Origin: Tubulanus polymorphus
Lineage: Eukaryota; Nemertea; Palaeonemertea; Tubulaniformes; Tubulanidae
Direction of reading: 5' to 3'
NCBI RefSeq assembly: GCF_964204645.1
Contig: NC_134025.1
Location: forward strand, 14,513,001-14,577,000
DNA: 64,000 nt
The position numbers and the translations under genes were made by a program. The notes below the pieces were generated by a model. It was not told the origin of the DNA. It did no database searches and saw only the letters and a program-made list of their open reading frames with translations. Shown piece by piece: positions 19,061-31,372 of the stretch (positions within the stretch are counted from its first letter, which is position 1; every line of letters starts with the position of its first letter).

Positions 19061-21203
19061 AAATCAAATTCCAACAAGTATCGCAGAAGTTCATCGAGGA
19101 CTCTCTTCACCAATTGACCGAGACGGCAAAAAATGTGATTAACGTGACACGAGAGAAGGTGCTCGATGGGGCATACTGAGGATTCTCCCGTGAATCATTC
19201 AGTGCTAATAATTTACTGAGTGTAAAATTCCATGGAGAGCAAGGAATAGATACGGGTGGTCTTTCCAGAGAGTTTCTCAGGCTTGCCCTGATACAGTTAT
19301 CAAGGAGCAATCTGTTTACGGGCTCAGAAAATAATAAGTTTTTAGAGCTTAATGCAAAAGGTAAGAATACATATTTGTCCAGAAACAAATTACTTTTGCC
19401 AGTGGCTTCAATCTCGATTCCAATAGTTAGTGTTATAAACGCAAAATGATTTGTGATATACAAGTCGTTTCCTATGTTAATATCTTTGTAGCTCTTGATA
19501 AGGAATGCTATATAATTGCTGGTAAACTCGTTGCTTACTCTGTAGTACATGGAGGACCGTTTCCCCAGTTCCTCCACCCGCAGATGTATGAACGTGTGAG
19601 TGGAGGATATGCAAAGATTAAAATTGACGATGTACCGGACACAGATGTCAGAGCAAAAATGAAAGCGGTAGCGGTAGCGCCCGCATCTATATAATAAGCA
19701 TATCGTCATCTTTTTATCATTTTATTTCTCTATGAACGTATCGAGAAAAGATCGTATAAATATCATCGGCACCACTGGTGACTCGAGCCCATATCAATGG
19801 AGTCGGTTACCGTATCCCTATGTCAAATGCCTTCCGGGTTTGATTTCTGGCGTGATTCTCATTTCGAAGCGATTTCTCTTTTATTTTTCGTGCACGATGT
19901 TGATATCTGTTCAAAGCAGTGATTTTCCAGTGAAATAAAGATAAAAAAACTACCTCCCGCATCTGAAGAGAATATGTCAGAGGGATATTTTCATTGTTAT
20001 AATAAAAATAAAATGACACCTCCCGCATCTCAAAAACATTCAAACAGTTCTTTTTATTTCTACTTTAAAAAAAAGTACATAAAAATAAAAACCGCCCGCC
20101 CTCGTCATGGTAAAAAGCAAAAGTGTGATGAGAAACAAGGCATCTTTTTTTGGCCACCATTTGATAAAATCTGTTGACTAAACCACTTTGGGTGTCAAAA
20201 CTGAATGAATTGTTTTTCAAGCCCCGATAGTGGTGTCAGTATCAATTAAATTGTTGTTGATACTGGCTCTTTGAGAGTGGAAATGCCGCGATCATAACCA
20301 CTGGGATAGACTTTAGTAGGATGTCTTCATATAAACAGCCTAGAAGAAGCTGTCCAAAGCGCAAGCAATGTTGCACACTGGTACATTTTTCAAAGAACTA
20401 ACTCTGCTATTGAACAGTAAGTCTTTTCCATCCTCCTTTCCATTGAGTAAAATTCACTGTAAAGAATTATCAGTCAAATGTTGTACTTTCAATGCATGGA
20501 GAGTTTAATAAGATGTAAAATGTTAAAAATCTGAAATGAATCCGCAAATGAACTACTGTAATTAAACTGAGATTTGAGAAATCACTTGCAGTAATGATAT
20601 CATCTGTTTTTCAGGTTCAAAAGTCGTTTGGAAACCTTGGGGTTTTTAATGGCGGTACAAGAAAACCGAGATCTCATGCGAGAGGGTTTTCTGGAACCCA
20701 TTCATAGTCTTGATGCCAATCAGATACTAGATATGTTCCAGACACCAGAATTAAGCCCGGAAGGTTCAAATAAAAGGAGGGCCGAGTCTGATACACTAGC
20801 ATATTGGTATGATTTTGTCGAGCATCTGGGAGGTACGCATAGTCAAATTCCCCTTATCATTATTTATCTGATTATCTATATCCATTGGCATTACTTGTAA
20901 GTAGTTAAGGCATTGTTTCAAACACATACATGTACATATATTTCTTTTTCGGAACGTGGTTTCCTGGAAGACCTTCTTATATTCACTGCAGGGTTGGCAC
21001 GCCCCCCACCTCTTGGATTTGATCCATCAGTGTGTATACGGTTTCGACATCCATCGGATGGAAGTGATGAGTGGACAAGAAACTACCCTATTGCAAATAC
21101 CTGCGCCAATATTTTGCATTTACCAGTTCTTAGCGAATACGACGAATTTCAGCAAAACATGCTTGCTGCGATTCTTAGTTGTCTGTCTTTTACGGACAAA
21201 TGA
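19061..21203 (+). pseudogene. HECT-domain E3 ubiquitin ligase (G2E3-like), split exons, one nonsense codon
   Basis: Consecutive GT-AG exons give a C-terminal HECT domain. Exon 1 (19061-19360): KFHGEQGIDTGGLSREFL. Exon 2 (from 19492, phase-matched): YIIAGKLVAYSVVHGG. Exon 3 (about 20317-20416): SLEEAVQSASNVAHWYIFQ. Exon 4 (20615-20832): FKSRLETLGFLMAVQENRDL and FVEHLG. Exon 5 (about 20950-21203): DLLIFTAGLARPPPLGF and NTCANILHLP, which holds the thioester-forming Cys of HECT ligases. The order and spacing resemble G2/M-phase-specific E3 ligase-like proteins. Odd points: an in-frame TGA in exon 1 (about 19179) within GAY*GFSRESFS, and the best acceptor of exon 5 reads TTTTTCGG instead of CAG. 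No upstream exons were identified. Probably a decaying duplicate; if both sites are polymorphic it could be functional. Confidence 0.75.
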
Positions 21204-21343
21204 ACACATAACAATTACTGCACAATCATGTACTGCACAGTTATGTACCGTATGCATTTCATTGTGTTCTTAACTACTCTGAGTCCAGAGGCTGACCCGA
21301 AATCAATAGTCGCTACCTAGCCTGCAATCTTAATTTTTACCCC

Positions 21344-21800
21344 GCTTTCAAATTCATTAATTTTTTATCATTTGTTTTATTTTATACATTAAATATCTAT
21401 AAACATTGTCGAAATTTTAAAAGCGTATGCATGTTTATATATTATAGTTTTTTAAGATGGGTTGTGAATCAGTATTTCAATAGCAATATTTTTGTTTTCA
21501 TGACAATAATTTGAAAAATCCAGCTTTCAAATTTAATTCTTTTTTATCATTTGTTTAGTTTATACATTAAATATCTATAAAAATTGTTGAAATTTTAAAA
21601 GCGTATGCATGTTTATATATTATAGTTTTTTAAGATTGGTTGTGAATCAGTATTTTAATAGCAATATTTTTGTTTTCATGACAATAATTTGAAAAAGCCA
21701 GCTTTCAAATTTAATTCTTTCTTATCATTTGTTTAGTTAATTCAATAGAATATCTGTTGACAGTGTAGAAATTATAGAACAGTATGCATGATTATAGATT
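21344..21800. repeat. Tandem repeat, period about 178 bp, about 2.5 units
   Basis: Units start with GCTTTCAAATT at about 21344, 21523 and 21701 and share AAGCGTATGCATG, TTATATATTATAG and GTTTTCATGACAATAATTTG. AT-rich, no ORF. It directly follows the HECT gene. Confidence 0.85.
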
Positions 21801-22221
21801 ATATTTTTGTATCAATACTTTCATAATCATCAGTGGCTACTTTGGACCCGTTTTTCAGTTTTGTAGAGACTTTTTCTGAACAAATCAGTTCTATGCATGA
21901 TTAAATAAAAAGTTTGGTTCATTCAATTAAATGTTTTTTGCTTATATTGTGGGCTGAAATTTGCGCTTTTAGAAATTTGATACAGACATTTATACAGACT
22001 AACCTGATTGTATGACTAAAATTGGTCAGATTTGTAAGCCTACGCAAGTCAACGGATACCAGAGTACAATGAACCCCTTTCTGAAACTGAGGACTGTATT
22101 GTTTCTGTTGAAACCAGACACCCTATATACATGCACATTTAAGACAGTAATATAAAATCGGCCACTTATTTTTGATTGTGAAAATCAACACATTACAAAG
22201 TTGACAATTAGAAAGTTGAAC
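21801..22221. other. Intergenic, nothing recognised
   Basis: AT-rich single-copy-looking DNA between the 178-bp tandem repeat and the minus-strand ORF at 22222. Confidence 0.5.
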
Positions 22222-22437
22222 TTAAACAAGCATCCTCCTAATTTCCTGCCTCAAAAAGTTGTACAGTTCTACAGCATCATATGCATCGCTGGGAATATGA
22301 TAATTGTGATCCTGCATGATTTCCATCACAGCATCTAGTATGGCTGGATCTTTGCATGTGACATCGTCCTTTTCTATACAATCTTCAGCACACGCATATA
22401 TTTCAGCTCGCGTCAACGGTCCCCGTAGCATATCCAC
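22222..22437 (-). CDS. Hypothetical protein or terminal exon
   Basis: Minus-strand frame: YACAEDCIEKDDVTCKDPAILDAVMEIMQDHNYHIPSDAYDAVELYNFLRQEIRRMLV*. The composition is protein-like (helical, amphipathic, regular acidic/basic spacing) and the frame stays open upstream to about 22460 (YPELFGGVD). It then meets an array of palindromic 20-mers. I recognise no family. It may be the last exon of a gene or a transposon remnant. Confidence 0.4.
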   Translation of the reverse strand: MDMLRGPLTRAEIYACAEDCIEKDDVTCKDPAILDAVMEIMQDHNYHIPSDAYDAVELYNFLRQEIRRMLV

Positions 22438-22456
22438 GCCACCAAACAGCTCAGGG

Positions 22457-22560
22457 TACTTCGACTTAATAAGTCGAATTTCGACTTAATAGGTCGAATT
22501 TCGACATAATAAGTCGAATTTCGTGTTAATTAAGTCGAATTTCGACTTAATAAGTCGAAA
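22457..22560. repeat. Cluster of five near-palindromic about 20-bp units
   Basis: Repeats of TTCGACTTAATAAGTCGAA (variants with AGGTCG, CATAATAAG and TTAATTAAG). Each unit is itself a near-perfect inverted repeat. Sits just upstream of the minus-strand ORF at 22222. Confidence 0.85.
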
Positions 22561-22579
22561 TTGTGAAAAAATTTTCTCG

Positions 22580-22930
22580 TATGTCACCTAGGGGCTTCCG
22601 TATATAATAGTTATAATTGCTGATGATGTAATTTATTTAGTAAAAAAATGACGCGTCAATAGTAGGAGGAATATAATTTTTTTTGTTTCTCTAAATAATC
22701 AATTGTTGGCCAAAAAAATGATACTACGGAAGCGTCCTGGGGACATATCTATTTAAAGAATTTTTTGAGGTTAATTCCAAGTTTGCAACTCGGAATTAAC
22801 TAGTTTTCTCAGTTAAATGCGATTTTTGATGTTAATTCCGAGTTTTGAACTCGTAATAAACTAGTTTTCTCAGTCAAATGCGATTTTCGAAGTTAATTTT
22901 GAGTTTGTAACTCGGCATTTTATATTTTCA
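22580..22930. repeat. Small inverted repeat and 65-bp tandem repeat
   Basis: 22580-22750: ends resemble one another inverted (GGGGCTTCCGTA / TACGGAAGCG), a possible MITE. 22755-22920: about 2.5 units of 65 bp sharing ACTAGTTTTCTCAGT and AAATGCGATTTT, each with an internal GTTAATTCCGAGTT/AACTCGGAATTAAC type inverted repeat. Confidence 0.65.
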
Positions 22931-25900
22931 TATTTAAAACTAAGATTTTTACCGTTAATCTATCTGACCCGGCCGGGGAATGAGAAACACGGTATCATTT
23001 TTGGCCTCATTTCCAAACCACATAATCCAATGTAATCTTTGAAAGAAATGAATGATTTAGATTTCATCTTTTATTTTCAATCACTGATCATCGTACGAGA
23101 TACTTATTTTCCATTTCAAGCACGAGCGGGGCGGCCGATCGCGTGCGTTCATTTAAAGGCTTGATGACTAGGCTCCAAAGTTTATGAGTTGAAATATGAA
23201 TGACAAATACGGTGACAAAAAATCAATATATCAAAATTTTCATCGTGTTCAAAGATCCATCTTAATCACTAGTAGTCCGGTATGCTGATAAACACTTGAT
23301 ACACGAATGAAAAATGCGAAAACGTTTTCAGAAATTGATATAAACGTGTAGATGTAAAATCGTAGAAAAGGTTGGCGGGTATTTGACGCGGTTTTGTTTG
23401 TTGATAGCTGCGAACGCTGATACTGCGGGTTTAGTGCGCATACGCGTGGATTGTGTTTACCAAAAGTGTGTTTACCAAAGAAAAATGCGAGCATGCGCAC
23501 TGCAAACGAGATGGTGGAAACTCTTTGCGAAAAAAAATCGCTCCGCGGTACATATACTCGCTACTATGTGGTGCATTGATCTGTGCATGTGTATGAAAAG
23601 CACGCCTCGCGCGGGGCCTAGTTTAACTGCAAATGATTCAACTCGGTCAGGCGGCAGAGAAAAGCAGTGAATTTTATAGAAGGGCAGTAAAATTGGGAAA
23701 GGGGGAAGTGAATCTTGGAAATTGTTCAATTTACAAAAATAAATTGCCTCACAACTTTGTACACAGTGTATGATATAAATGGAATCGTCACACCATGAAA
23801 GTGAAATTGTCTATTTGAGTTAGTGGGGAAACCCAATACCATGTATATTCATGATGAATCATCATGGAGTTGTGTATAGAGATCAATGGAGATCAATATA
23901 CAGTAGACAGATTTTCATAAAAACTTCTTGATTTAATCAAGGGCGACATATTGCAGGGCTTTTTGGTTTACCTATGTCAGCGGTATGAGGTTGGCATTGA
24001 ACCAATGCATGTAAAATCGAGGTACGTTTTTTTATGTGAGCATTTTTTCATTGGTTCTCGGGTTAAACGACGCATAATCGATGCGATTGAAGACATGGCG
24101 AACCTCCATCGATGACATCGATCATAAATTCGACGAAAAACTGTTTTTGGCGGGAAAATTCTTAGCCCTCGCGTATAAAATTGCGATGAGCTCGATTGGC
24201 GGGCGTCGTCTCTACGAATGTGATTGGCTATTTTTGGGATATACGGGGAATTCTGGTGCTACTAAAATGATTGCGGGAAAGCCATTAATGGCGAATGTTT
24301 CATTGGACTAGGTGCCGTATATGTGCGAATTTTAAATGCTCATTGCTGCTGAGAATGTGACAATTTCATATATCGCCATAGGTATTGTTTCATTTTAATA
24401 ACCGGCGATTGTGTTGATTGAGATTGAAGTGAAGCGAACGTTCACTACACAAGGCCTCAACGTGCGCAGGAAAACACTAGACTGTTGCACACACACAAGC
24501 TCGTACAGACTACTATATGGTGATGCTGTTACGCTGCTTGGTGCGTGCACGTTTGGTATGATTACAGGCTGAATAATCGCCGTAGCAGAAGATGAGAGCG
24601 CTGTGTTTTCTGTTTGATAGAATTTGTAATAAATTGTAATTTCTTGTGACCTGAAAAAACTAAGCAGCAAACTATAGGTTTAGGTTGAGGTCTGAATATT
24701 GTAGTGGTAAATTCCAGGATTCAAATCGATCTAATACCACGCCCAGGTGTTTTAGCTTCCGCGGCCATACATTGGAAGAGGTTTCGTTTCCAAGACTCAA
24801 GCCACCCTCTGATATGTGACATCATATGAATTTTATTTGAATATTTTTTCATATAGTGGAAAATATTTATTAGAAAATATAAGATAGTCTCCCTGCCGCG
24901 CCTACCTATGCCCTACGAAATTTTGGACGTTGACCATAAACAAATGTTTATCTTTGGTCTTATTTGACTACCAAATATTTTTCTGAGAAAAATAAAATAC
25001 AATGTAAACTTCTAGAACTTTGAAGTCACGAATTAAAAGGATTTTTCAAGCAATGCCCTTACTCCAAAAAAACCTCTAGCTTTTAAGGTAAACCACACTT
25101 TGCCCATGGGCAATTTATTTGATTACTCGGAGCACGGATTCCCTGAATTTCTGCCAAAAACTTCATGCCGAAGATGCGTTTCCATTCAAGATTTGAAAAA
25201 AGAATTTTTTTTCTTGATATTTTCCGTCCTTATAATTGTCTGTGAAAAGTCAGTTTTCTCCCATCATTTGAATTCAATCCAATAGTTTTCACTCTATTTC
25301 ATTTTTCTGCTTAATAGAGTTCCAATGTTTAAATTTGATGCTGATTAAACATACACTCTTGTAAATTTAGGAGAGTCCATATTAAGAATTTCGTTTCTTG
25401 TTAACTTTATTTTTCACTGATTGACTTTTTTGACGCGCGCGGAAAATGAAACTCATGAAAACAAGCAATTTTTGCGTGGCCTTAAACTATATGTCGGTCC
25501 AAATTAGTCCGAATGTTCCAAATTTTGACCGTTCAGAATAACGTAGCGTGAACGCAGCTTTTAACCAACCGAAAGCTGATGCTCACCGCTCACAGCGTCG
25601 ACACGTGGTCCAAATCTCTATCTCAACGTGCGTAATCATAAGGGCGCGAAATCGATACTTAAACATAACATACACACAACCAGTATCTTTCATTTCGTAC
25701 TAAAATCCTATTAATCCAAAGCGAACAGACCGCGTCAACCCGTAACAATTTCACCGTTAGCCGCTTACAGTATAGATCAGATTAAATGTAAAGACTGCCG
25801 GAAAGGGTAGATTAAATGACTCAAGATTACAGCATAAAATAGTTCCATCAGAGTCTTATCACATCGGACTGGTATTTGAAATTAATCCGCCAATATTGGA

Positions 25901-26009
25901 CTGATTGAATCTTACGACATTACGCTATAGGGACGTGCGGACATACCGACAACCCAACCATCGATCAGAGGTAGGTTAACAAGGAGCCTATCGGCTTGTA
26001 TAGCTCCGC
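22931..26009. other. Intergenic, no supported gene
   Basis: Only short unconvincing frames. No RNA gene or known repeat was recognised. Contains mixed AT- and GC-rich patches (for example 23380-23700 and 24080-24600). Confidence 0.5.
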
Positions 26010-26840
26010 TGTGTGATTTGAAGAAATGGAAGCTGTATACCTAGGGGTGCCCCCTTTTGGCCAAATCCAAAAAGGGCTCTGTACTTTGTAGGTATTGGTC
26101 CATAGAACATTATTCATACCAAATTTCGTCTTGATCTGATTAAAACTGTAGGACTAATAGCAATTTGAAGAAATAGAAACTCCATCCCCAGGGGCGCCCC
26201 CTTGGGGACGAATAAAAAAATGGCTCTGTAACTTCATAGTCCGTGGTCCATAATAGAACATTCACACCAAATTTGGAATTGATCTGATTAAAACTGTAGG
26301 ACTAGTAGCGCTTTGAAGAAACAGAAACTCCACCCCAAGGGGCGCCCCTGGGGGAAGAGTCCAAAAATGCTCTGTAACTTTATAGGCCTTGGTCCATAGA
26401 ACATTGATACCAATTGATCTGATTAAAACGGTAGGACTAGTAGCAATTAGAATATGAACTCCAACCCCAGGGGCGCCCCCTGGGGGACGAATCCAAAAAA
26501 TGTTCTGTACTTTATAGACCTAGGTCCATAGAACATTCATACCAAATTTGGAATTGATCTGATTTAAACTGTAGGACAAGTAGCGATTTGAAGAAATAGA
26601 AACTCTACCCCCAGGGGCGCCCCCTGGCGGACGAATCCAAAAAATGTTCTGTACTTTATAGACCTAGGTCCATAGCGATTTGAAGAAATAGAAACTCCAC
26701 CCCCTAGGGGCGCCCCCTGGCGGACGAATCCAAAAAATGGCTCTGTAACTTTATAGGCCTTGGTCCATAGAATGTTCTTACCAAATTTGGAATTGATCCG
26801 AATAAAACTGTAGGACTAGTAGCGATTCGAAGAAAAAGTT
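26010..26840. repeat. Tandem repeat, unit about 130-165 bp, about six units
   Basis: Units share GATTTGAAGAAATAGAAACTC, CCAGGGGCGCCCCCTGG, AATCCAAAAAATG, GGTCCATAGAACATTC, GGAATTGATCTGATTAAAAC and TGTAGGACTAGTAGC. One unit is shortened (about 26650). After the array comes ACGCACGAACGAACGAACGAG, a simple-sequence tail that often ends such repeats in invertebrate genomes. No ORF. Confidence 0.9.
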
Positions 26841-27111
26841 CACAGACGCACGAACGAACGAACGAACGAGCTCAGACCACTATTCCAAAATCTTCTATAT
26901 CCTAAAGTAAAAACAAGAAATTCGAGAGTTAAGTTCATATATAAGCGCGTAAATTCAGCGGAAATCCTGCTTATGGCTCATAGGCCAGCATCTTAGTGGT
27001 TTTCGCCCCACATACCCAACCTAACTTTGAAATAATCAAACCTTTATCAAACCTTTAGAAAGGAGGGGTATCCCAGTACAGGTATGCCAGTACATCCGAG
27101 CCCAATATCTA
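26841..27111. other. Intergenic, nothing recognised
   Basis: Starts with a short (GAAC)n run at about 26855-26870. No gene. Confidence 0.5.
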
Positions 27112-27321
27112 AAGCCGGGCGTAGGTCGACCTTGCGACGCGACGCGTCGCGTCGCAGAAAGTAGAACATGTGCGACTCATTGCGACTGGCGTCGCTGGCA
27201 GTCGCAACCCGTCGCTGGCAGTCGCAAGGGAGCGTAGGTCGGTGGGTCGTTGCGACGCGATCGTCGTTGGCGGTCGCAGTGAGTCGAAAGCCGTCGCAAG
27301 GCCGACCTACGCTCAGGCTTT
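27112..27321. mobile_element. GC-rich foldback element (related in style to 17375-18140)
   Basis: TAAAGCCGGGCGTAGGTCG at the left and, inverted, CGACCTACGCTCAGGCTTTA at the right. The interior is filled with GTCGCAA and GCGACG words in both orientations. About 210 bp, no ORF. Confidence 0.7.
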
Positions 27322-27832
27322 AGGGAATCCCCCATCGTGTTTGGTACCCTTACTCCAAGCAAAAAAAGTCCAGGGAATCCCTTATTTCATCATCAATCTG
27401 CCTCTCAGGATCAATGGATTTCATACATATAACCGAAATTCGTTACCTATCCCATTTGCAGAAATTATGGCAACATTTATGGGGGACCTCTTCTTCACTC
27501 TAGGTACTATTTTGGGGTCCGGCCCTACGCACCTTCGAGCTACTAACCTAATTATGGTCTGATGCCGAACGGACGGACGACGACGGCTCGCCCCCTAACC
27601 CATTAGCTCCGCTGACCTTCAGTCACAGCAAAGCTAATAAAAGTCAATGATTTTATCAACCAAGAAAATGCGAGAATCCTTAGCAACGCAATTTAGGTAC
27701 CTTTGCCGTACCGATTCCCTACCGACAGTGTTCCTGTGGAAATGGAATGTATCCACGCAACATTATCACATGATACCAACTGCCTTGATGTATTGGGTTA
27801 GGCTACGAGCTGGAACTTAGGAATTTAAAAGG
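27322..27832. other. Upstream region of the ODAD1-like ORF
   Basis: No clear TATA box or exon. The stretch 27340-27560 resembles generic repeat DNA. No GT-AG exon joining the ODAD1-like frame was seen. Confidence 0.4.
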
Positions 27833-29497
27833 ATGAATCGCGGACTGAGCTGGTCAGATTCTGACGAAGATGGCGTTGATGATGGTATGAATGAACAAGA
27901 GTTGCAGCGACTACAGCGTCAGTATCGGCGTCTGTGTGGTGATCGCCGTGCGTATACAGAGGACACAAAGAATGTTATCCGAAAACAGCGATCGCTGATA
28001 GAGTCACTACAACAAGAAAATCGTGAAATTTGTACGAATCTCGAAAATACGGAGAGTTTCCAAAACCAAATAAAGGATGACGATGCTACAAAAGAATTGG
28101 AAGATTTGGTTATATCTCACGATGAATACCAAACGGAAATAGTGGAAGAAAATCATAAAATTCATGTTTTAGATGAGGAAGTTCAGCTGCTTGAATCCAA
28201 AATTAAGAAACAAAATAAAGAGATTGGTGGGATCCACCAAGGACAGGCACTACATACTGCAACGCAAAAGAAAATACGCGTTTTAGAAAATCGCCTTGAT
28301 AAAGCAATGGGCAATTTCAACGGCCAACTTACGCGTAACAGACAATTACGACATGCAATTGACCACCTAAGGCAGGAACGCGAACGATTCGATCACCTGT
28401 ACAAAAAATTAGACAAAGAGTTGAATGAATGCAAGCGAGAAATGGGTGAGGTTATTGATGAAGCAACGCATAATTACGAACAACGAGATGAATACCAGTC
28501 AAAGATGATGCAACTTCAAGAAAGAAACCAAAAAGACCAAAATCAACATGAAACAGAAATGAAAGAGCTGGAACGCGTCATTAGCCATGATAATAAGTTG
28601 AAGGAGTTCATGAATATCAAATCTGGTGATCGTGCAGATTACAAGACTGAAGAAGCCGACAAGAGAAAGAAAAGAGGGGCAGGGGAAAGGGCAATTGATC
28701 AAGATAAACGTTTAATAGAAAGTTATGAAGAAGCATTCACTAGGATCAAAGAAATAACTGGTGAAGAAAATCTAGAAAATATCGTAGATAATTTTATCAG
28801 AAAAGAAGACGATAATTTTGCCCTTTTTAACTATGTTAATGAAATGAGTAATGAGGTAGAACTTCTTCAAGAACAAAGTGAACAACTTCGGTCAGACATA
28901 AAACAGTTTGGAGAGCAGGATGTCCAAATGGAATGTGAACGTGGTGAAAAACTGAAGGAATTAGAAGAAACTATAAGGTTGAAAAAAGCCACAACCAGTT
29001 CTGACGAACAACGGCTGATGGAAATAAATAAAACACTGGACAAACTAAAAGCTGGTATCAAGGTTGCATTTGAAAAGATTGGGTGTGATAGAAAGCCAGT
29101 TGAAGATTTATTGGGTGGGAAACATGAGGCTATCCAAGATAGCAATATCATGATTTTCCTTGGACTAATCGAACAACGTACAAATGAACTTCTTTCAATT
29201 CAGAAATATTCACAAATGAAGGATTTTGAGCCTCCAGATTTGACGGAGCACCAACTACATAATATAACGAAAAAACATCCGCAAGGGGTCACAATAACTT
29301 TACCTCCAAGCACTGGTGACGATTTTTATGATGATTTAAGTTCAGAAGAAGATGATGATCAACCATGTACCAGAGAAGAGATAAGATCTAGAATTATGAA
29401 GAACATTGGCAAGAAAGATACACGGCGTACGCAAGCCTTTCAAGGTTCTGGTGGAAAGCAAAAGGTTGAAAACAAAAAGAAAAGTCAAATCACATAG
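27833..29497 (+). CDS. ODAD1/CCDC63-like outer dynein arm docking coiled-coil protein, single exon
   Basis: Uninterrupted 554-codon frame. The N-terminus (EQELQRLQRQYRRLCGDRRAYTEDTKNVIRKQRSLI) is the hallmark of the ODA1/CCDC114/CCDC63 family, which docks outer dynein arms on ciliary doublet microtubules. Long heptad coiled coils run from about residue 25 to 400. A family-like segment (KAGIKVAFEKIGCDRKPVEDLLG) is at about 405-430, an acidic patch (DLSSEEDDDQP) near 505, and a basic tail follows. The length is close to the family's. It starts at the ATG at 27833 preceded by AAAGG. Absence of introns in a gene normally multi-exonic, amid transposon debris, suggests a retroposed copy; no poly-A tract or target duplication was seen. 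The frame is intact, so it may be expressed. Confidence 0.85.
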   Translation: MNRGLSWSDSDEDGVDDGMNEQELQRLQRQYRRLCGDRRAYTEDTKNVIRKQRSLIESLQQENREICTNLENTESFQNQIKDDDATKELEDLVISHDEYQTEIVEENHKIHVLDEEVQLLESKIKKQNKEIGGIHQGQALHTATQKKIRVLENRLDKAMGNFNGQLTRNRQLRHAIDHLRQERERFDHLYKKLDKELNECKREMGEVIDEATHNYEQRDEYQSKMMQLQERNQKDQNQHETEMKELERVISHDNKLKEFMNIKSGDRADYKTEEADKRKKRGAGERAIDQDKRLIESYEEAFTRIKEITGEENLENIVDNFIRKEDDNFALFNYVNEMSNEVELLQEQSEQLRSDIKQFGEQDVQMECERGEKLKELEETIRLKKATTSSDEQRLMEINKTLDKLKAGIKVAFEKIGCDRKPVEDLLGGKHEAIQDSNIMIFLGLIEQRTNELLSIQKYSQMKDFEPPDLTEHQLHNITKKHPQGVTITLPPSTGDDFYDDLSSEEDDDQPCTREEIRSRIMKNIGKKDTRRTQAFQGSGGKQKVENKKKSQIT

Positions 29498-31236
29498 GCC
29501 TATCAAAACGACGATGAGAGGTAGACTACGGCTCGAAATTTTACAGTTCCGATACAAGTGCAATGATATAACCAATAATCTCGTAGACTTGCCAATTGTT
29601 ATTCACCAGAAATTATATAATCGTTACGTATAAACAACTGCATTAAAAACACCTCTCACAAACGGGTTATTCTTTGATCAGACTGGTAGTTTTTATGGTC
29701 TAAGACCATATAGGCATCGTCGCTAGTAAAAATCTTGCCGTTCGCCGATCAACATCCGTAGTATCTCTACTGCCATGGATATAGTCCCATAATGCTGTAT
29801 CATAAAAGAACGGATAATCCGATAAGAATTGTCTGTAACGCGTCATTTGCCTGTATCCATGATCCTAGCTATGACTCTCATATAGCCTGTTTTAGTTTGG
29901 TTCCCAAAATCGTGATGAATTACGCAAAATATTGAGGCGCATGAAGGGCTTACCTGTCAGTGAATTGTCTCAGTTTTACCCGCCAATGAAGTGTTATCCC
30001 CATCTTTATCCTCACAGCTGCTCGTGCACTGATACATGTGTAAGTAGGTCATAAAAACTGCGCAGTTCGTGGTTTACATTGACATGGATCGGACGGTAGA
30101 TTATTGTCACGGCACGCTTCGTCGCTAGCCCGGTTATTTCTTGAAAGCATTGCGAGTGAGGATTTTCTTGATGAAGATTACCAGTAATGCGAAGATACTG
30201 TACTCTCGGGGAATACCCTGAGTAAGTTAGTACAGCCAGATTTAAGGTTTAAAAAACCAATTTTAGCGGACGGTTCTTTCAATTCCATGATTGTTGATAT
30301 AGAATTCTAAATTAAAAACGTAGTTTTGCTGAAGGATTCAGGTACCCGGCGGTGTTGCCGGGCGTGACCAAAAGGAAATCGAAATATCATAGATCTGTGA
30401 GCGAAGTTCCGTGATCAAATATAAAAAAGAGATTCATTTTCTGCAAAAAAACATGCTTTGGGAATGTTGTTTACAAATTGAGAGCCTATTGTTTTATCGA
30501 TTACGAGAATAAATTATTCTAATAAAAAATCGTCAAATTTCTACATTAAATCTCTCGGCTTCAATGGTTTTATATGTTTTACACTATAGAAATTTGTCCC
30601 CAAGTAGTACAACGGGTTGCATGGGTACAGAATTAATGGAACTACTTTAAATACGGATTATAGTAGCACGACTAAATTTTACTCGACACAAAAGGGAAAC
30701 GTTTGAAAAACGGGAGTAAAAGACACGTAAAAAGATATGATAAGTTAAAAAACGCATTTTATCCCAAGGATCGGCAAAAATTTGAGTTAATTTTTCTGCA
30801 GTACTCGTATCTCGCGGGACTCGGTCGTTTCGTAACACGAATCCCCGCGCGCGTAATCTAATTCTCCGGGACTCGACCGTTAGCGATGCCGTGAAACCGG
30901 TGCGCTTGTTATTCTAAAAGATTCACTCCGTTGCTAAGGGACTGTGCTTTTTGTGGGATTCGAATCTAATCTTCCACTCGGTTTCCACGGAGAAATCCGA
31001 AATAAAAAATAACATTTTGGATGTAGGCCTATGTTATTCACGTATTTATTTGTTTCTGATCCTTCGGGAATATCGAGTACCGGAAATCTACGGCTCAAAA
31101 TAAAAAGTGCACGTGGCCAGCGGTACCGAATTCCTTATTTGGTGAAAGAAGGGGCGGAGACTAATGTTTTTGCCGACCGCGATGTTGCTGCTGCTGGTGC
31201 TGCTCGAGCGAGACGTGCTGATCGATAAATCATATT
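29498..31236. other. Intergenic, no supported gene
   Basis: Apparently single-copy DNA without convincing ORFs, RNA genes or repeats. Contains TAGGCCTAT-type words that recur through the window. Confidence 0.5.
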
Positions 31237-31372
31237 TCATCTCCGCAAAAATTAACATGTGGAGTTCCGCAAGGTTCGATTTTAGGTCCTATACTTTTTC
31301 TTTTATTTATTAATGACTGTATTAACAGTTCAAAATTATTTCAGTTCATAATGTTTGCAGATGATACTAATG

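Noticed and set aside
19107-19709. 200-residue minus-strand ORF
   Set aside because: Antisense shadow of the HECT exons on the plus strand.
23383-23729. Overlapping opposite-strand ORFs of 85-95 residues
   Set aside because: Composition looks random, no splice context or family.
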